A DNA stretch of 64,000 nucleotides from Stentor roeselii (Eukaryota > Ciliophora > Heterotrichea > Heterotrichida > Stentoridae): the NCBI GenBank assembly GCA_006503475.1, contig RSEH01000014.1, forward strand, positions 124,001-188,000. The letters are read 5' to 3'. The translations under genes and the position numbers were made by a program. The notes below the pieces were generated by a model that had not been told where the DNA came from, ran no database searches, and saw only the letters and a program-made list of their open reading frames with translations. This document shows positions 28,389-37,877 of this stretch, in pieces; position 1 is the first letter of the stretch, and every line of letters starts with the position of its first letter.

Positions 28389-29039
28389 TTACGCAAACTT
28401 AAAATGAGGAAAAGTCACATGTTTTTCAACCTTCCCTTCAAGCCACTTCAAAGTCTTAACAGCCAATCCAAGATCACATTTTTCCTTTCCTTCAATTTTC
28501 AAGAGTTCCTTATTAACTTCATCAGCAATAATGAGTTTATACAAAGGCGAAGTCAGTTCAGCCAAGGGTGAATTTTCAATATTGTTAAAAACGATGAGGC
28601 TAAGAGCTTTTTCAAGTTCTTTGATCATTTCTGGGTTGTCCTTAGCAGCAGGTGCGAGAATTTCTTGTCCATAAGCCAGAGCTTCGATGACTTTGTTTTC
28701 CTTGATGTACCAGATGAGTTTTTGAAGACGAAGTTTGAATAAAAGTTTCGGATTTTTTACGAAGAGTTCAGAAGAAGTTTCATTTACAATACGGATCACT
28801 TCGTCAATCTGGTCATTCAATATCGCTTGTCTTACTTGATCTCTTCTTTCAATATATGTGTCATTTGGCAGCTGAACTGATGTTTCTTTTGAAAAGAGTT
28901 GAGCAGCTTCTAGACTGCCTGTGGAATGCAAGTAGTTCATAACGAGTTTGTTGAGTTGATCTCGAGTAGGGTTGAATGAAGTCTTGTAAATTGCCCAATC
29001 TTCTGGAGTAAAGAGTTTTTTTTCTTTATCGACTTGCAT
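28389..29039 (-). CDS. GID8: GID8/TWA1, LisH-CTLH subunit of the GID/CTLH E3 ubiquitin ligase (216 aa)
   Basis: Full-length match to the family plan. LisH motif about 30-60 (LNKLVMNYLHSTGSLEAAQL), CTLH about 63-120 (RRDQVRQAILNDQIDEVIRI and ETSSELFVKNPKLLFKLRLQ), then the CRA region with EALAYGQEILAPAAKDNPEM and SPLAELTSP. GID8 is the scaffold that links the RING subunits to the substrate-receptor arm in the GID/CTLH complex, which controls metabolic enzymes and other targets. Length is typical for the family. No other complex member is in the window. Confidence 0.95.
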   Translation of the reverse strand: MQVDKEKKLFTPEDWAIYKTSFNPTRDQLNKLVMNYLHSTGSLEAAQLFSKETSVQLPNDTYIERRDQVRQAILNDQIDEVIRIVNETSSELFVKNPKLLFKLRLQKLIWYIKENKVIEALAYGQEILAPAAKDNPEMIKELEKALSLIVFNNIENSPLAELTSPLYKLIIADEVNKELLKIEGKEKCDLGLAVKTLKWLEGKVEKHVTFPHFKFA

Positions 29040-29880
29040 ATTTTATATATTATTAAAAGTGGAAAATGATTTTTTGATATTAAGACTTCTGAGGTAATAA
29101 ATTTCAAACTAAAATTCATCATCAAGCCAGAATTTAAGGAATTCTGTATTTAATCCAAAATTTACCACTAATTTATTATTTTCCCATGAATTTCTTCTTG
29201 AAAATTTGAAATTTTTAAGTTCTAAAATATCTTTGCATAAATTTGATTTCAGTCATCTAACTCTTTTTTAAGATCAAGCAGACTTGTAAAATATTTCATG
29301 TTTTTTACTGATTTTCAAATATATCAGTGTATGTTCTTTTATATACTTTACTCTACTAATTTTTAAATTAGAAGGATACATTATAAATAAGTGAAAGTAA
29401 CTATTTAGGTACCTTGATATGGTATACATTTTTTAATTTCTGTTCATAAGAATTTCTTTGCTTTAAAATTCTTTCAAAATATGATCATGGTTTAATCACT
29501 GATCCAGTACTCCCCCTAGATTCTAAGATATTATTTTATTAATTAAAGAATCAATATTTGTTCCAATTATTAGAGAGCGATTAGAAACAATTTAATATAG
29601 AATTATGATTAAATGAAATTATTCTCTTATTAATTACTCAATGGTTTCTAATATTAGATTTGAAGTAGTACTTTAATAGTGCTAGCTAAATCCTTATTAT
29701 AAAAATATAAAATCTCTTCAAAGCTAATTTGTATCAATTAGAAAACAATTACAATAGAACAAATTTTACTAAATTTCCTTAAATATGAAAAATTTTATGC
29801 TAAACTCTTCTTCAAACTTTTCACAAATAATCTATCAATTATAATAAATCAACTCTTCCTATCCTAATTCGCGGTAATAA
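29040..29880. other. intergenic, 841 bp
   Basis: Very AT-rich divergent spacer between GID8 and the receptor-like gene. No ORF, RNA gene or clear repeat seen; it should hold both promoters. Confidence 0.6.
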
Positions 29881-32800
29881 ATGAAATCTGTCCTCATATT
29901 ACTTCATCTGCTCTTCCAAGCCTTTGCCTATCATATAGCTTCCCTATTCGCACCAGCAGACATGTTATCCATAATAAACTCTCTTCTTCAAGAGACTGAA
30001 TCAAAAGTGACTCATGAGTCTTTTCAAACCTACTCGAAAATACTTCAAAAATCAGAAGAAATCGACTTTTTGATAGTATTTCCAGCAGAGTCGTTAATTT
30101 TAAGTCAAGTCCAAATATTTTCAGAAACTCACCAAGTCCCAAGTTTAATCTTTTCAGAAGGTCCTACTTCAAAATATTCAGTTTTTTCAGAGCAAAGCTC
30201 AAATTGCATAAGTGATCAAATCTTGTCCTTAATGAACACTTTGAATTTGATCCCAGCAGGGGTGGTCTGGACTTTTTCCGAGAAAAACCTGAAAATAATC
30301 GAAAATCTTAAAGAAAACTTGAATGAAAAAATAAAAACTACTGCTTTTTCTGTTAATGTCTCTGTCAGTGATATCACCATGACTTTAAGCAAGGTCTTCA
30401 AAAAGGACGGTGTCAGGTTTTTTGTGGTATTAACTGATGAGTTGACTTGCAGCAGGGTCTCAAAAGGTCTTGAGAAGTCTTTTTTGAATACTGAAGGAAA
30501 TGCTGGGGTCTTTCTCGATGAATGTTATTTTTCAGTCCGGACTGAAGGGTCAGTTTTACTTGTACCAAAAAATAAAGAAAACTTCGAAGATGAAATCTCT
30601 TACAAGAAGAGCCTAATTCAAAAAATATTCAAATTTCTCGAGAAACCTGGACTTTCAAAAGACCAAATCATGAAAAAAATCCAAGAATTTTCCGGTACTT
30701 GCGAATCTTCAATTATAAATATCAGAAACTTCACTACTCAACCCTCTGGATCACTTAAAAACTCATCCATTTCAATTAAAGAAAAACTAATTTTTTACGA
30801 TGAAGTAGAAGATTTAAGCAATTTCACCATCTCGAAAATAAAGTTTTCAGCAAACACAGGAACTTTCAACCCTTTAGGAGTCCCTCCGACCTCCGCAAAC
30901 CAGAAGTTCCATCAAGGCACTTACTTCGCAGTAGGTAAAATAAACAGAGACAAGACCTTATTACCCAACCACGAGTTAGTCTTATACGACAAAGTGAACT
31001 GTGGAGTGAATTTTTTTGATTATAACTATTCAAAAGAGTGTTTCTTGAAACATCGAGGGTCAATGGGAGTGGCATACATTCCGACCTTCATGCCGATAAC
31101 AATGAGTGTTCACAACCAACTGTTATCAATGAATAAGATAATTCCAATGATAGCAGGAGGTGGAAGTGCAAGTCTTCTCTCAAACAAAACGAGTTATCCT
31201 TATTACATAAGACTAGTCTCGCCGTCGTCTTCCTACGCTTCAGCCTGGGCGAACCTGATCCAAATATACGGCTGGGACAAGATCATTCTTCATAATTCTT
31301 TCGATGCCTTCGGGATAAGCATAATGAACGTTTTGAATTCTTCACAAGAAACTTACAAATACAGAATAATCAACGACCAAAAGTACTGGAATGTGAACAA
31401 CTCTTATGACAACAGCTCGATTCCTCTTTACTATGAACATATCAAGCACTCTGTCAGTCTTGGATGCAATATTGTCTTCCTCGCCATGAGTGATCCGACT
31501 CCTTTCTTCTGGATTGAAGGCTTTTATGATATGGGTGTTCGAAGAGGTGACCTCACTTTTATTGTCTTTACTTTAAGTGGACTTGATAGCTTCACCTCTT
31601 CCACTGCAAATGTGATGAAGAGAAAAGAACTCATGCATGGAAGCTTCGTTGTTTTAAATGCTGCTTGGCTTGGGGAATACGGAAATGCTGTGAAACAAGA
31701 GTTTTTAAAGTATTATGATAACACCTGGAGTCGTAGTTCTTTTGTTGACTCGAGCTTCACTGTCGCAAACACAATCAGCTTCTTACTTGACCAGGGCCAG
31801 CCCTTTGAAGAAGTCGATGTTTTCATGAAAGCGGCGAGAAATATCAGGTTTCTTGGAACTACGGGAACCATCAGCTTTGACTCTGAGTCCAACAATCGCA
31901 ACTTGGTTTATTTCAACTTGTTTAACTTTTATGAAGACAGTCAAGGAGTCTGGCATGATGATCCAGTTGCCTTGATTTCGCCTTTAGGAAGTGTTTATTA
32001 TGAATATCTTCAAAGTATCACTTGGACTGCAGGGACTTTGCCTATGTCGATGAAGAAAAAGTATGAAAATTGCCCGTTTTTTGAAAGAGAGATCCAAGAT
32101 TCCAATTTAGGAATCAAAGTAAAAATTGCAGTTTCTTGTGCACTTATTTTTATTACTTCAGTTTTAACGGTTTATGTCTTGAAACATGTGAAAAATAAGA
32201 AACCTGGAGAAATTAAAGTGAAAACTTTTATCGAATTTCAAGATTACTTGAGTTTAGGGTTTATTTTCATTGAAAGTTTGCAGGTTATTTCAATAGGGCC
32301 TTCTTTTGCAGCTTTCAATAAATTTTTAAGTAATTTATCAGAGATGCTCTCGTTGAACTTGTCGAAAGTGACACAATTTAAAGATAGAACATTTTGGGTG
32401 ATTTTTTCAGTGATGATGGGTCTGTCTTACTGTTGGATAATTGTTTTGCTTTTGACTTCCTGTCGATTTTTCAAGCTTCCTTATAAGATGCTTGGAAAGT
32501 TGAGAGCTTTGAAGAGACTTTCTATTCCTCTGATGTCGAATTACTTTTTTTTACCTGTCGTTGTCAGCATCATCAGCATTCTCATGTGTGACAAGGCGAC
32601 TGGAGATGAAATCACTGATGCGTACTTGAACTATGACTGCAACCTTACCTGCTGGAAAGGAAATCATGTGGTTTATGCTATTTTTGCTTGCTTTTTAATA
32701 GTTTTTTATGTCCCCATCGCTATTTTATACAGGACTTTATGGCAAGAAGAGGACCTTTCACATAATATCAAAACAAATTCAAGGTATTTAATCGTCAAAA

Positions 32801-33255
32801 ACATTTCAGTTGTTATTCTTGTTATTATTGGAAAAATATTGAAAAATGACTTTAAGTTGACTCATGCCATCATTTTTATCGTCATTGAATTTTGTGTGTT
32901 TGTTTTTGTCTTGATCATTAGAAAACCTTTCAACTTTGATAGAGCGAGTCTTTGGGCGAAGGCCATGATTGTTTGTGTCTTGTGGAACTCTTTGATTTGT
33001 CTTTTAGCGATTTGTTTGGAGATTGAAAATTATGCACTTGTCATTTTGCAGATTATTGGATGGGTGTTTGTTTTCTTTTGTGGATTGATTATTCAGCATA
33101 AGATGCCTCCAAGTCTACTTGTTAGTAAATCTGGTAGAAGTATTGTTGACTTGTTTAGGTTTGCTTTTGGAATAAAGCAATACGTTGAAAGTAAGTATTT
33201 GGAGTTGGATCAAGAGGCTAATGACTGCGAAGCTGGAAGTAGAATAGATAGTTAA
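29881..33255 (+). CDS. receptor-like protein: two periplasmic-binding-like modules plus multipass membrane domain (1124 aa)
   Basis: Signal peptide 1-16 (MKSVLILLHLLFQAFA). Residues about 20-280 look like a degenerate periplasmic-binding (ANF-receptor) fold (IDFLIVFPAESLILSQVQIF; AGVVWTFSEKNLKIIENLKE). Residues about 330-710 form a clearer one: MGVAYIPTFMPITMSVHNQL, YPYYIRLVSPSSSYASAWAN, IYGWDKIILHNSFDAFGISI, GDLTFIVFTLSG. From about 745 to 1075 there are seven to nine hydrophobic helices with the ciliate-style block SNYFFLPVVVSIISILMCDK followed by NYDCNLTCWKGNHVVYAIFA. The C-terminal tail is about 45 residues, ending acidic. Class-C GPCRs and receptor cyclases share the ectodomain type, but this membrane region lacks their signatures. 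A ligand-sensing surface role is likely. Confidence 0.82.
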   Translation: MKSVLILLHLLFQAFAYHIASLFAPADMLSIINSLLQETESKVTHESFQTYSKILQKSEEIDFLIVFPAESLILSQVQIFSETHQVPSLIFSEGPTSKYSVFSEQSSNCISDQILSLMNTLNLIPAGVVWTFSEKNLKIIENLKENLNEKIKTTAFSVNVSVSDITMTLSKVFKKDGVRFFVVLTDELTCSRVSKGLEKSFLNTEGNAGVFLDECYFSVRTEGSVLLVPKNKENFEDEISYKKSLIQKIFKFLEKPGLSKDQIMKKIQEFSGTCESSIINIRNFTTQPSGSLKNSSISIKEKLIFYDEVEDLSNFTISKIKFSANTGTFNPLGVPPTSANQKFHQGTYFAVGKINRDKTLLPNHELVLYDKVNCGVNFFDYNYSKECFLKHRGSMGVAYIPTFMPITMSVHNQLLSMNKIIPMIAGGGSASLLSNKTSYPYYIRLVSPSSSYASAWANLIQIYGWDKIILHNSFDAFGISIMNVLNSSQETYKYRIINDQKYWNVNNSYDNSSIPLYYEHIKHSVSLGCNIVFLAMSDPTPFFWIEGFYDMGVRRGDLTFIVFTLSGLDSFTSSTANVMKRKELMHGSFVVLNAAWLGEYGNAVKQEFLKYYDNTWSRSSFVDSSFTVANTISFLLDQGQPFEEVDVFMKAARNIRFLGTTGTISFDSESNNRNLVYFNLFNFYEDSQGVWHDDPVALISPLGSVYYEYLQSITWTAGTLPMSMKKKYENCPFFEREIQDSNLGIKVKIAVSCALIFITSVLTVYVLKHVKNKKPGEIKVKTFIEFQDYLSLGFIFIESLQVISIGPSFAAFNKFLSNLSEMLSLNLSKVTQFKDRTFWVIFSVMMGLSYCWIIVLLLTSCRFFKLPYKMLGKLRALKRLSIPLMSNYFFLPVVVSIISILMCDKATGDEITDAYLNYDCNLTCWKGNHVVYAIFACFLIVFYVPIAILYRTLWQEEDLSHNIKTNSRYLIVKNISVVILVIIGKILKNDFKLTHAIIFIVIEFCVFVFVLIIRKPFNFDRASLWAKAMIVCVLWNSLICLLAICLEIENYALVILQIIGWVFVFFCGLIIQHKMPPSLLVSKSGRSIVDLFRFAFGIKQYVESKYLELDQEANDCEAGSRIDS

Positions 33256-35176
33256 TAGTTTAATTGTTTATTTTAATAGTAAACTCTTAGTTAAATTTTT
33301 ATGTTATTAATGTCTCGTACTATGGACCAACCACTTGGTGCCTTCACCCAAGTGAATATGTAGAAAAATTCATAAAGTTCGAAATAAATTTCAATTTTTT
33401 TAGATTTAGGTCATTTTTTGGTAGAATCTGGAAACTTTTGAGTAATTAATTTTTATATAGACATTCAATTAGAAATTGTCTGATCATTCATAAGACCGAA
33501 AACAAATGAGTTGAATCCTTGCTGAGGCTAGGATAAACTTGTTTATGCTTCTAGTTCACATCGAGAATTCATAGACAATATCTGAGGTTTTCTTTAAAGT
33601 AATTTAATTAAGTGATAATGAAATTTTAGTTCCTTGGTCAAAGACGAAAAATGAATAGTTTGTATTTAATTCTATGAAAAACTTAGCAAATTCATCAAAT
33701 TTTTTCTTTAGCTCTTCACCAAAAGAGCATTTATATTTAATTTGATCTCACAAGGATAATTGGGCAGCTGAACTCAATTATAAAAACTTGAACTTGTATA
33801 ATTGCATAGATATTATTGATTTTGGGATAATTATTACTATTTTATCAATCTGAATGCTGATTTGTAATTTCCACACATAAATGAATTTTAGTGAATTAAT
33901 ATTAAAATCTCACTATTAAAAGTATTTACCTGACTCAGTAACTATCAAGCCTGAGATTTTAACTTAAATATCTTTGAGTTGAATAGAATTAAGATTTTAT
34001 AGGTTTTAATGAATTCAAGTCATTTTTTTAAGTTGAGTTGAATTTGGGTTTTGTTATTGAAAGCTTCGTAAAGAAGAATATAAGTAGTTGGATCAAAAGT
34101 CAAGTCAAATCCGTTCGGCCACTGCTACTACCACGTGATAGTTGTTATTATATTAATTAATTTCAACTCTTGAATAATCTTTATTACAGTAAATAAATTC
34201 AAATTAAATAAATTTTCAAACTCAATTCTAGTTCTAAATGTTTTTTTCAATTTCTTTTCCAATTCAATTTTTTTTTCAAACAAGATAGAAGATTAACTTG
34301 AACTTATTTTTGCTTTTATGTGATTCATTATGCACTGATTTTCCAAAGGATCTGTTAAAATCTATTTAAAATTCAATTTCTTCTTAACTCTGATTATTTA
34401 TCATGCAAAAAATCATAAAAATTTGGAAATAGTTAAAGATTAGTTACTTATATATATCCTCAATCAAATAATCAAGTTTCTTTATCCGTTAGAAATTAGC
34501 GAAATTCAAATCAAGTCTTTCATAGCATCCTGTTCAAAAATAATTTTTTTATTAGAAGAAATTTTTTAAGCCTCTTTTTGATTGATTCTAAAATATGGAA
34601 GAGATTAAAATCATGAATTTTGTAAAAATTGGAAAAAATTTGGTCAAGGCATTCAATATGTGTTAGTAAATCAAAACTATTAAATTCAATCCTGTACTTG
34701 AAGTTTGAAATTTTTTTTAAAATGCTGTATAAAATATTGAAAGATTCAGATAGGTAAAAGTGGTAGATGACTACTCTAAAATAATTGATTGCATCTTTTT
34801 ATAGATCATTTGTTCAGCATTTGGTTTTAGGCATGATTAAACAAATACAGAAATTCAAAATTTTTGTGAAAGCTATAAAAAATATAGAATCAGTATAATA
34901 TTAGCGAAATTTTAAATTTATTTCGAAAAAAGAATAAAATCTTATAAAAATGGGTTCCTTTATTTAAATGAGATACATTCATAAGGTAGAGTTTCACAAT
35001 AAAGTTTTCTATATAAAATATACAATTCTAAAACTGATATACTTAAATTTTGTATCTTAAATAAAAAACCTCCAAATCAATCCTAAAATGAGTCTCAATA
35101 TCAGCAACAACACCTCTCACCTAAACCCCAACCCCAACAAAAAAATCCAAATTTTAAATCTACTTACATTAAAACA
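33256..35176. other. gene desert, 1921 bp
   Basis: Longest gene-free stretch in the window, AT-rich throughout. It contains a GC-rich hairpin at 33332-33354, an isolated GC-richer structured patch at 34084-34144, and a C+A-rich end (35060-35176) with telomere-like words at 35120-35139. No ORF. No recognisable tRNA, snRNA or rRNA. Confidence 0.65.
33332..33354. repeat. hairpin 77 bp downstream of the receptor gene stop
   Basis: CACTTGG at 33332-33338 pairs perfectly with CCAAGTG at 33348-33354 around a 9-nt loop. It could be a 3' UTR element of the 29881-33255 gene. Confidence 0.6.
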
Positions 35177-37867
35177 CTAAAAAATTTCAAATTCTTGGGT
35201 ATACAAAAATTCCAAACAACTTTCACATTCAGTCTGACACTGTTTATCATCAGTAGCAATAATATCAACCTCAACATGATTAATATTAATATACTGACTC
35301 TGAACAACTTCACTTTCATAAGGCATGATAAACTCATAAGGCAGTCCAAGTTTATAAAAGTGCCAAACGACATTCCAAAATACCAGATTATTATTTTTCC
35401 TGAGTCCGACCACATCCAACTTCAAATAATTCTCCCCCTCTCCAAGAAGTTCATCAACAACATCCTTCGTAGTCTTCGGACTGATAAACTTAACATTTTC
35501 CGTAATAAACTTATTTTGTCCTAAAACCTCGACCTGAATTTTTATCCTCAAGTTAGGTTTCAACTCTGCGCCACAAAAACAACTGATTCCATCTTCATTC
35601 AAGTTCCAAGCCGTTTTAATATCATCAGCGTTCAGTTCTTTCTCACAGTTCTCACATTTATCCTGAAGTAAAAACGCGACTTCTTGCTTGCTGCTGTGCT
35701 TGGCTTCAACAAAGACTCGTTTTGTGTACTTCGCTGGAAATGTCGGAGAAATGCTGTCAGAATGTGTAAAAAGCCAGCTTTGATCTGAGTTGCTCGTAGA
35801 AAAACTAATAAAAAGTTTAGAAATGATTTTCCTGAGTAGCTTTATAATCTCAGAGTTGATAATCACTGGAGTTCTTGAAAGAATAGAAAAGATTGGAAGG
35901 GCTAAAGCAGGATTGACTTCCATGCAACTTTCAAATAAGTGCTTGTAAAGCCGTGCAGGGGAAATCGGGTGTTTGGACTTGGAGATTTTTTCAATTGAAG
36001 TAAGAAGTTCTCGAAGGCGTTGGTTATGTTCGATGTCCTGCTGGTACCAAAGGGTGGCAGCCCAGAGCTGGACCCAGGTGGTCAGTACGAAGTTTTCATC
36101 AGTCTTGCAGTTGATTTCAGGCATTCCTATTTCAACAACAGGTTTCATTATTTTTACTTTCCGAGGCTCTGAGGGCTTCGAAGGGACTCCGAACTCCTTG
36201 AGCACCTCGTAGTCGAAGTCAGGGTAAGTGTAATACTGCACCTGCCCCTTACTGCGGTAACAAGCGTATATCTTCTCTACTTCTACTTCTTTCTTTATCG
36301 GTATCTCCTGGTTGATAAACTTTATTTGAAGCTTCGTGTACCTCAGCTTTGACCTGTTAAGCTTCTCTTGAATCAACTCGTCAAACATCATCTTTTCATG
36401 TAAGTCTTCTTTATTCTTCTGCTTCACGCGACTTTGACAAAAATTCGCAAACATCTGAGTTTTCATGAAAAGATGAAGAAATTTGCAGTTTTTTTCTCGA
36501 TATTCTGCTAAAAATCGAGAATGCTCGAAAATGTTAGAAATTGTGTCTTCCTTCCATTTAAAATCAAGGTACTTTTGGTAGCCTTGCAAGATAGACACGA
36601 AGAACTGAAGAAAACATTCACGAATTTTTTCATTTGTGGAGTCATCAAGTTTTTCATTGATAAGTTGGTACTTCGGGGCAAGAGGTACTTTTTTTAAAGC
36701 ATTTTTTAAGTTTTTCTTGAGTTTTGCTCCGTAGTGCAAAGGAAGTTGAGGCAGGTTATCGCCGATGCTTGCTCGAGTCTGTTGCGAGATTTTAACTGCC
36801 TGAAGATTGGTTTCGATTTTATTGTGGTCTAGGTCGACAATGAGGACTGACCCGTTGCACCTGGCGTAGACCGAGTCTCGATACTTGAAGTGCATTCCGA
36901 AGACGAAGGGAACAGGACTGTACAGGTAGTCAATCAACTTCTCTGGTAAAATCGGGGCGTATAGCAAAGACCACTTCAAAGGAAACAATAAAGACATCAG
37001 GATATAAGAGCAAAGTGTCAAGTTATTCTCATTTGAAGACAAAAAAACTATCGACTGCTCAGTTGCCAGTTGTCTGAAAATAATCAAAACATTCTTCAAG
37101 TCCAACAAACTAAACAACCTTCCAATATTCACATCAAGTAAAGGCAGTCGATTTTTCACTGGAAATGAAAAATCAAAAGTCTTCGGGCCTAAATGATACA
37201 AAACTTTCAACTTGCCTCTAGTTGGAAAAGGAATTTTCAACATGATATGCGTGATGTAACATTCTAATGGAATTAACAATGGAGAACTGCTGATTTTCAC
37301 CAGTTCTTTTAAAAGGGTCAAAGACCTGTCAATGAACCCTGCCTTGCTGATAAGGACGATGCACTTCGGGATGTATAAAGAAGACAAGTCCCGTGGGGAG
37401 TTCTCAGTAGAAGGACCAAAGCTGAAAGTATTTCGAGTATTTCTGGCAGTCGGAAAATGCATCTCAAAACTAGGAAGATCAAGAGGGTCAGTCGATTTAA
37501 TTGACATTCTTCTGCTTTTCAGTCGTTGCATTTGACTTGAGTTTTCAAAGAACGACAAAAAGACCTTCGCACATGAACAGTATAAAAAAGTGCCGTCGTC
37601 GTTGGTTATGATAAAGTTGTAAGAAGATGAACTGTTTATCACTGACTGGCCATTGTCACCCATCACGTCCACTCCCCAAGGGAAGCAACTCTGTAAAATC
37701 GACTCGGGAATTGATGTACTTGGAGGAAACTGAGATAAAATCGTTGGATTCAGCTTTTCTCCACGTTCTATAAAGTTCTTCACGGCTGGTGCCGTGAAGC
37801 CGATTGTCGCGTAGGCTTGGAATAATGGACTGAAGTCTTGCAGGTATTTTTCGATTTCTTCTAACAT
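35177..37867 (-). CDS. DENN-domain protein, DENND4 (C-myc promoter-binding protein)-like (896 aa)
   Basis: Tripartite DENN module: upstream DENN about 160-245 (LYIPKCIVLISKAGFIDRS), central DENN about 255-350 (LLDLKNVLIIFRQLATEQSI; SNENNLTLCSYILMSLLFPL; PVPFVFGMHFKY), and downstream region to about 520. The C-terminal third ends with a zinc-ribbon-like CENCEKEL...CFCGAELKPNLRI and a beta-rich domain, an arrangement I associate with DENND4. DENN proteins are guanine-exchange factors for Rab GTPases (DENND4 for Rab10), acting in vesicle traffic. The start MLEEIEKYLQ is the only Met before conserved sequence. A perfect 9-bp GC-rich hairpin lies in its N-terminal codons (37778-37799). The start codon is 10 bp from that of the divergent gene. 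Confidence 0.85.
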   Translation of the reverse strand: MLEEIEKYLQDFSPLFQAYATIGFTAPAVKNFIERGEKLNPTILSQFPPSTSIPESILQSCFPWGVDVMGDNGQSVINSSSSYNFIITNDDGTFLYCSCAKVFLSFFENSSQMQRLKSRRMSIKSTDPLDLPSFEMHFPTARNTRNTFSFGPSTENSPRDLSSLYIPKCIVLISKAGFIDRSLTLLKELVKISSSPLLIPLECYITHIMLKIPFPTRGKLKVLYHLGPKTFDFSFPVKNRLPLLDVNIGRLFSLLDLKNVLIIFRQLATEQSIVFLSSNENNLTLCSYILMSLLFPLKWSLLYAPILPEKLIDYLYSPVPFVFGMHFKYRDSVYARCNGSVLIVDLDHNKIETNLQAVKISQQTRASIGDNLPQLPLHYGAKLKKNLKNALKKVPLAPKYQLINEKLDDSTNEKIRECFLQFFVSILQGYQKYLDFKWKEDTISNIFEHSRFLAEYREKNCKFLHLFMKTQMFANFCQSRVKQKNKEDLHEKMMFDELIQEKLNRSKLRYTKLQIKFINQEIPIKKEVEVEKIYACYRSKGQVQYYTYPDFDYEVLKEFGVPSKPSEPRKVKIMKPVVEIGMPEINCKTDENFVLTTWVQLWAATLWYQQDIEHNQRLRELLTSIEKISKSKHPISPARLYKHLFESCMEVNPALALPIFSILSRTPVIINSEIIKLLRKIISKLFISFSTSNSDQSWLFTHSDSISPTFPAKYTKRVFVEAKHSSKQEVAFLLQDKCENCEKELNADDIKTAWNLNEDGISCFCGAELKPNLRIKIQVEVLGQNKFITENVKFISPKTTKDVVDELLGEGENYLKLDVVGLRKNNNLVFWNVVWHFYKLGLPYEFIMPYESEVVQSQYININHVEVDIIATDDKQCQTECESCLEFLYTQEFEIF
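37778..37799. repeat. perfect GC-rich inverted repeat, 9-bp stem, 4-nt loop
   Basis: CTTCACGGC (37778-37786), loop TGGT, GCCGTGAAG (37791-37799), inside coding sequence of the DENN gene. Confidence 0.9.
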
Positions 37868-37877
37868 TTTTATTAGG
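37868..37877. promoter_or_regulatory. 10-bp divergent spacer between two start codons
   Basis: TTTTATTAGG is all that separates the DENN ATG (37867, minus) from the USP-like ATG (37878, plus). Any promoter must overlap coding sequence of the neighbour, or a start is misplaced. Both starts are close to conserved domains. Confidence 0.7.

Noticed and set aside
29881-33255. Class-C GPCR / GABA-B receptor call for the receptor-like protein
   Set aside because: The ectodomain fits, but the membrane region has a different helix pattern and lacks class-C signatures.
34100-34135. Possible tRNA gene (A-box-like TGGCCGAACGG; plus strand ending CTACTACCA)
   Set aside because: No matching acceptor stem, no anticodon arm and no proper T-loop at the right spacing.
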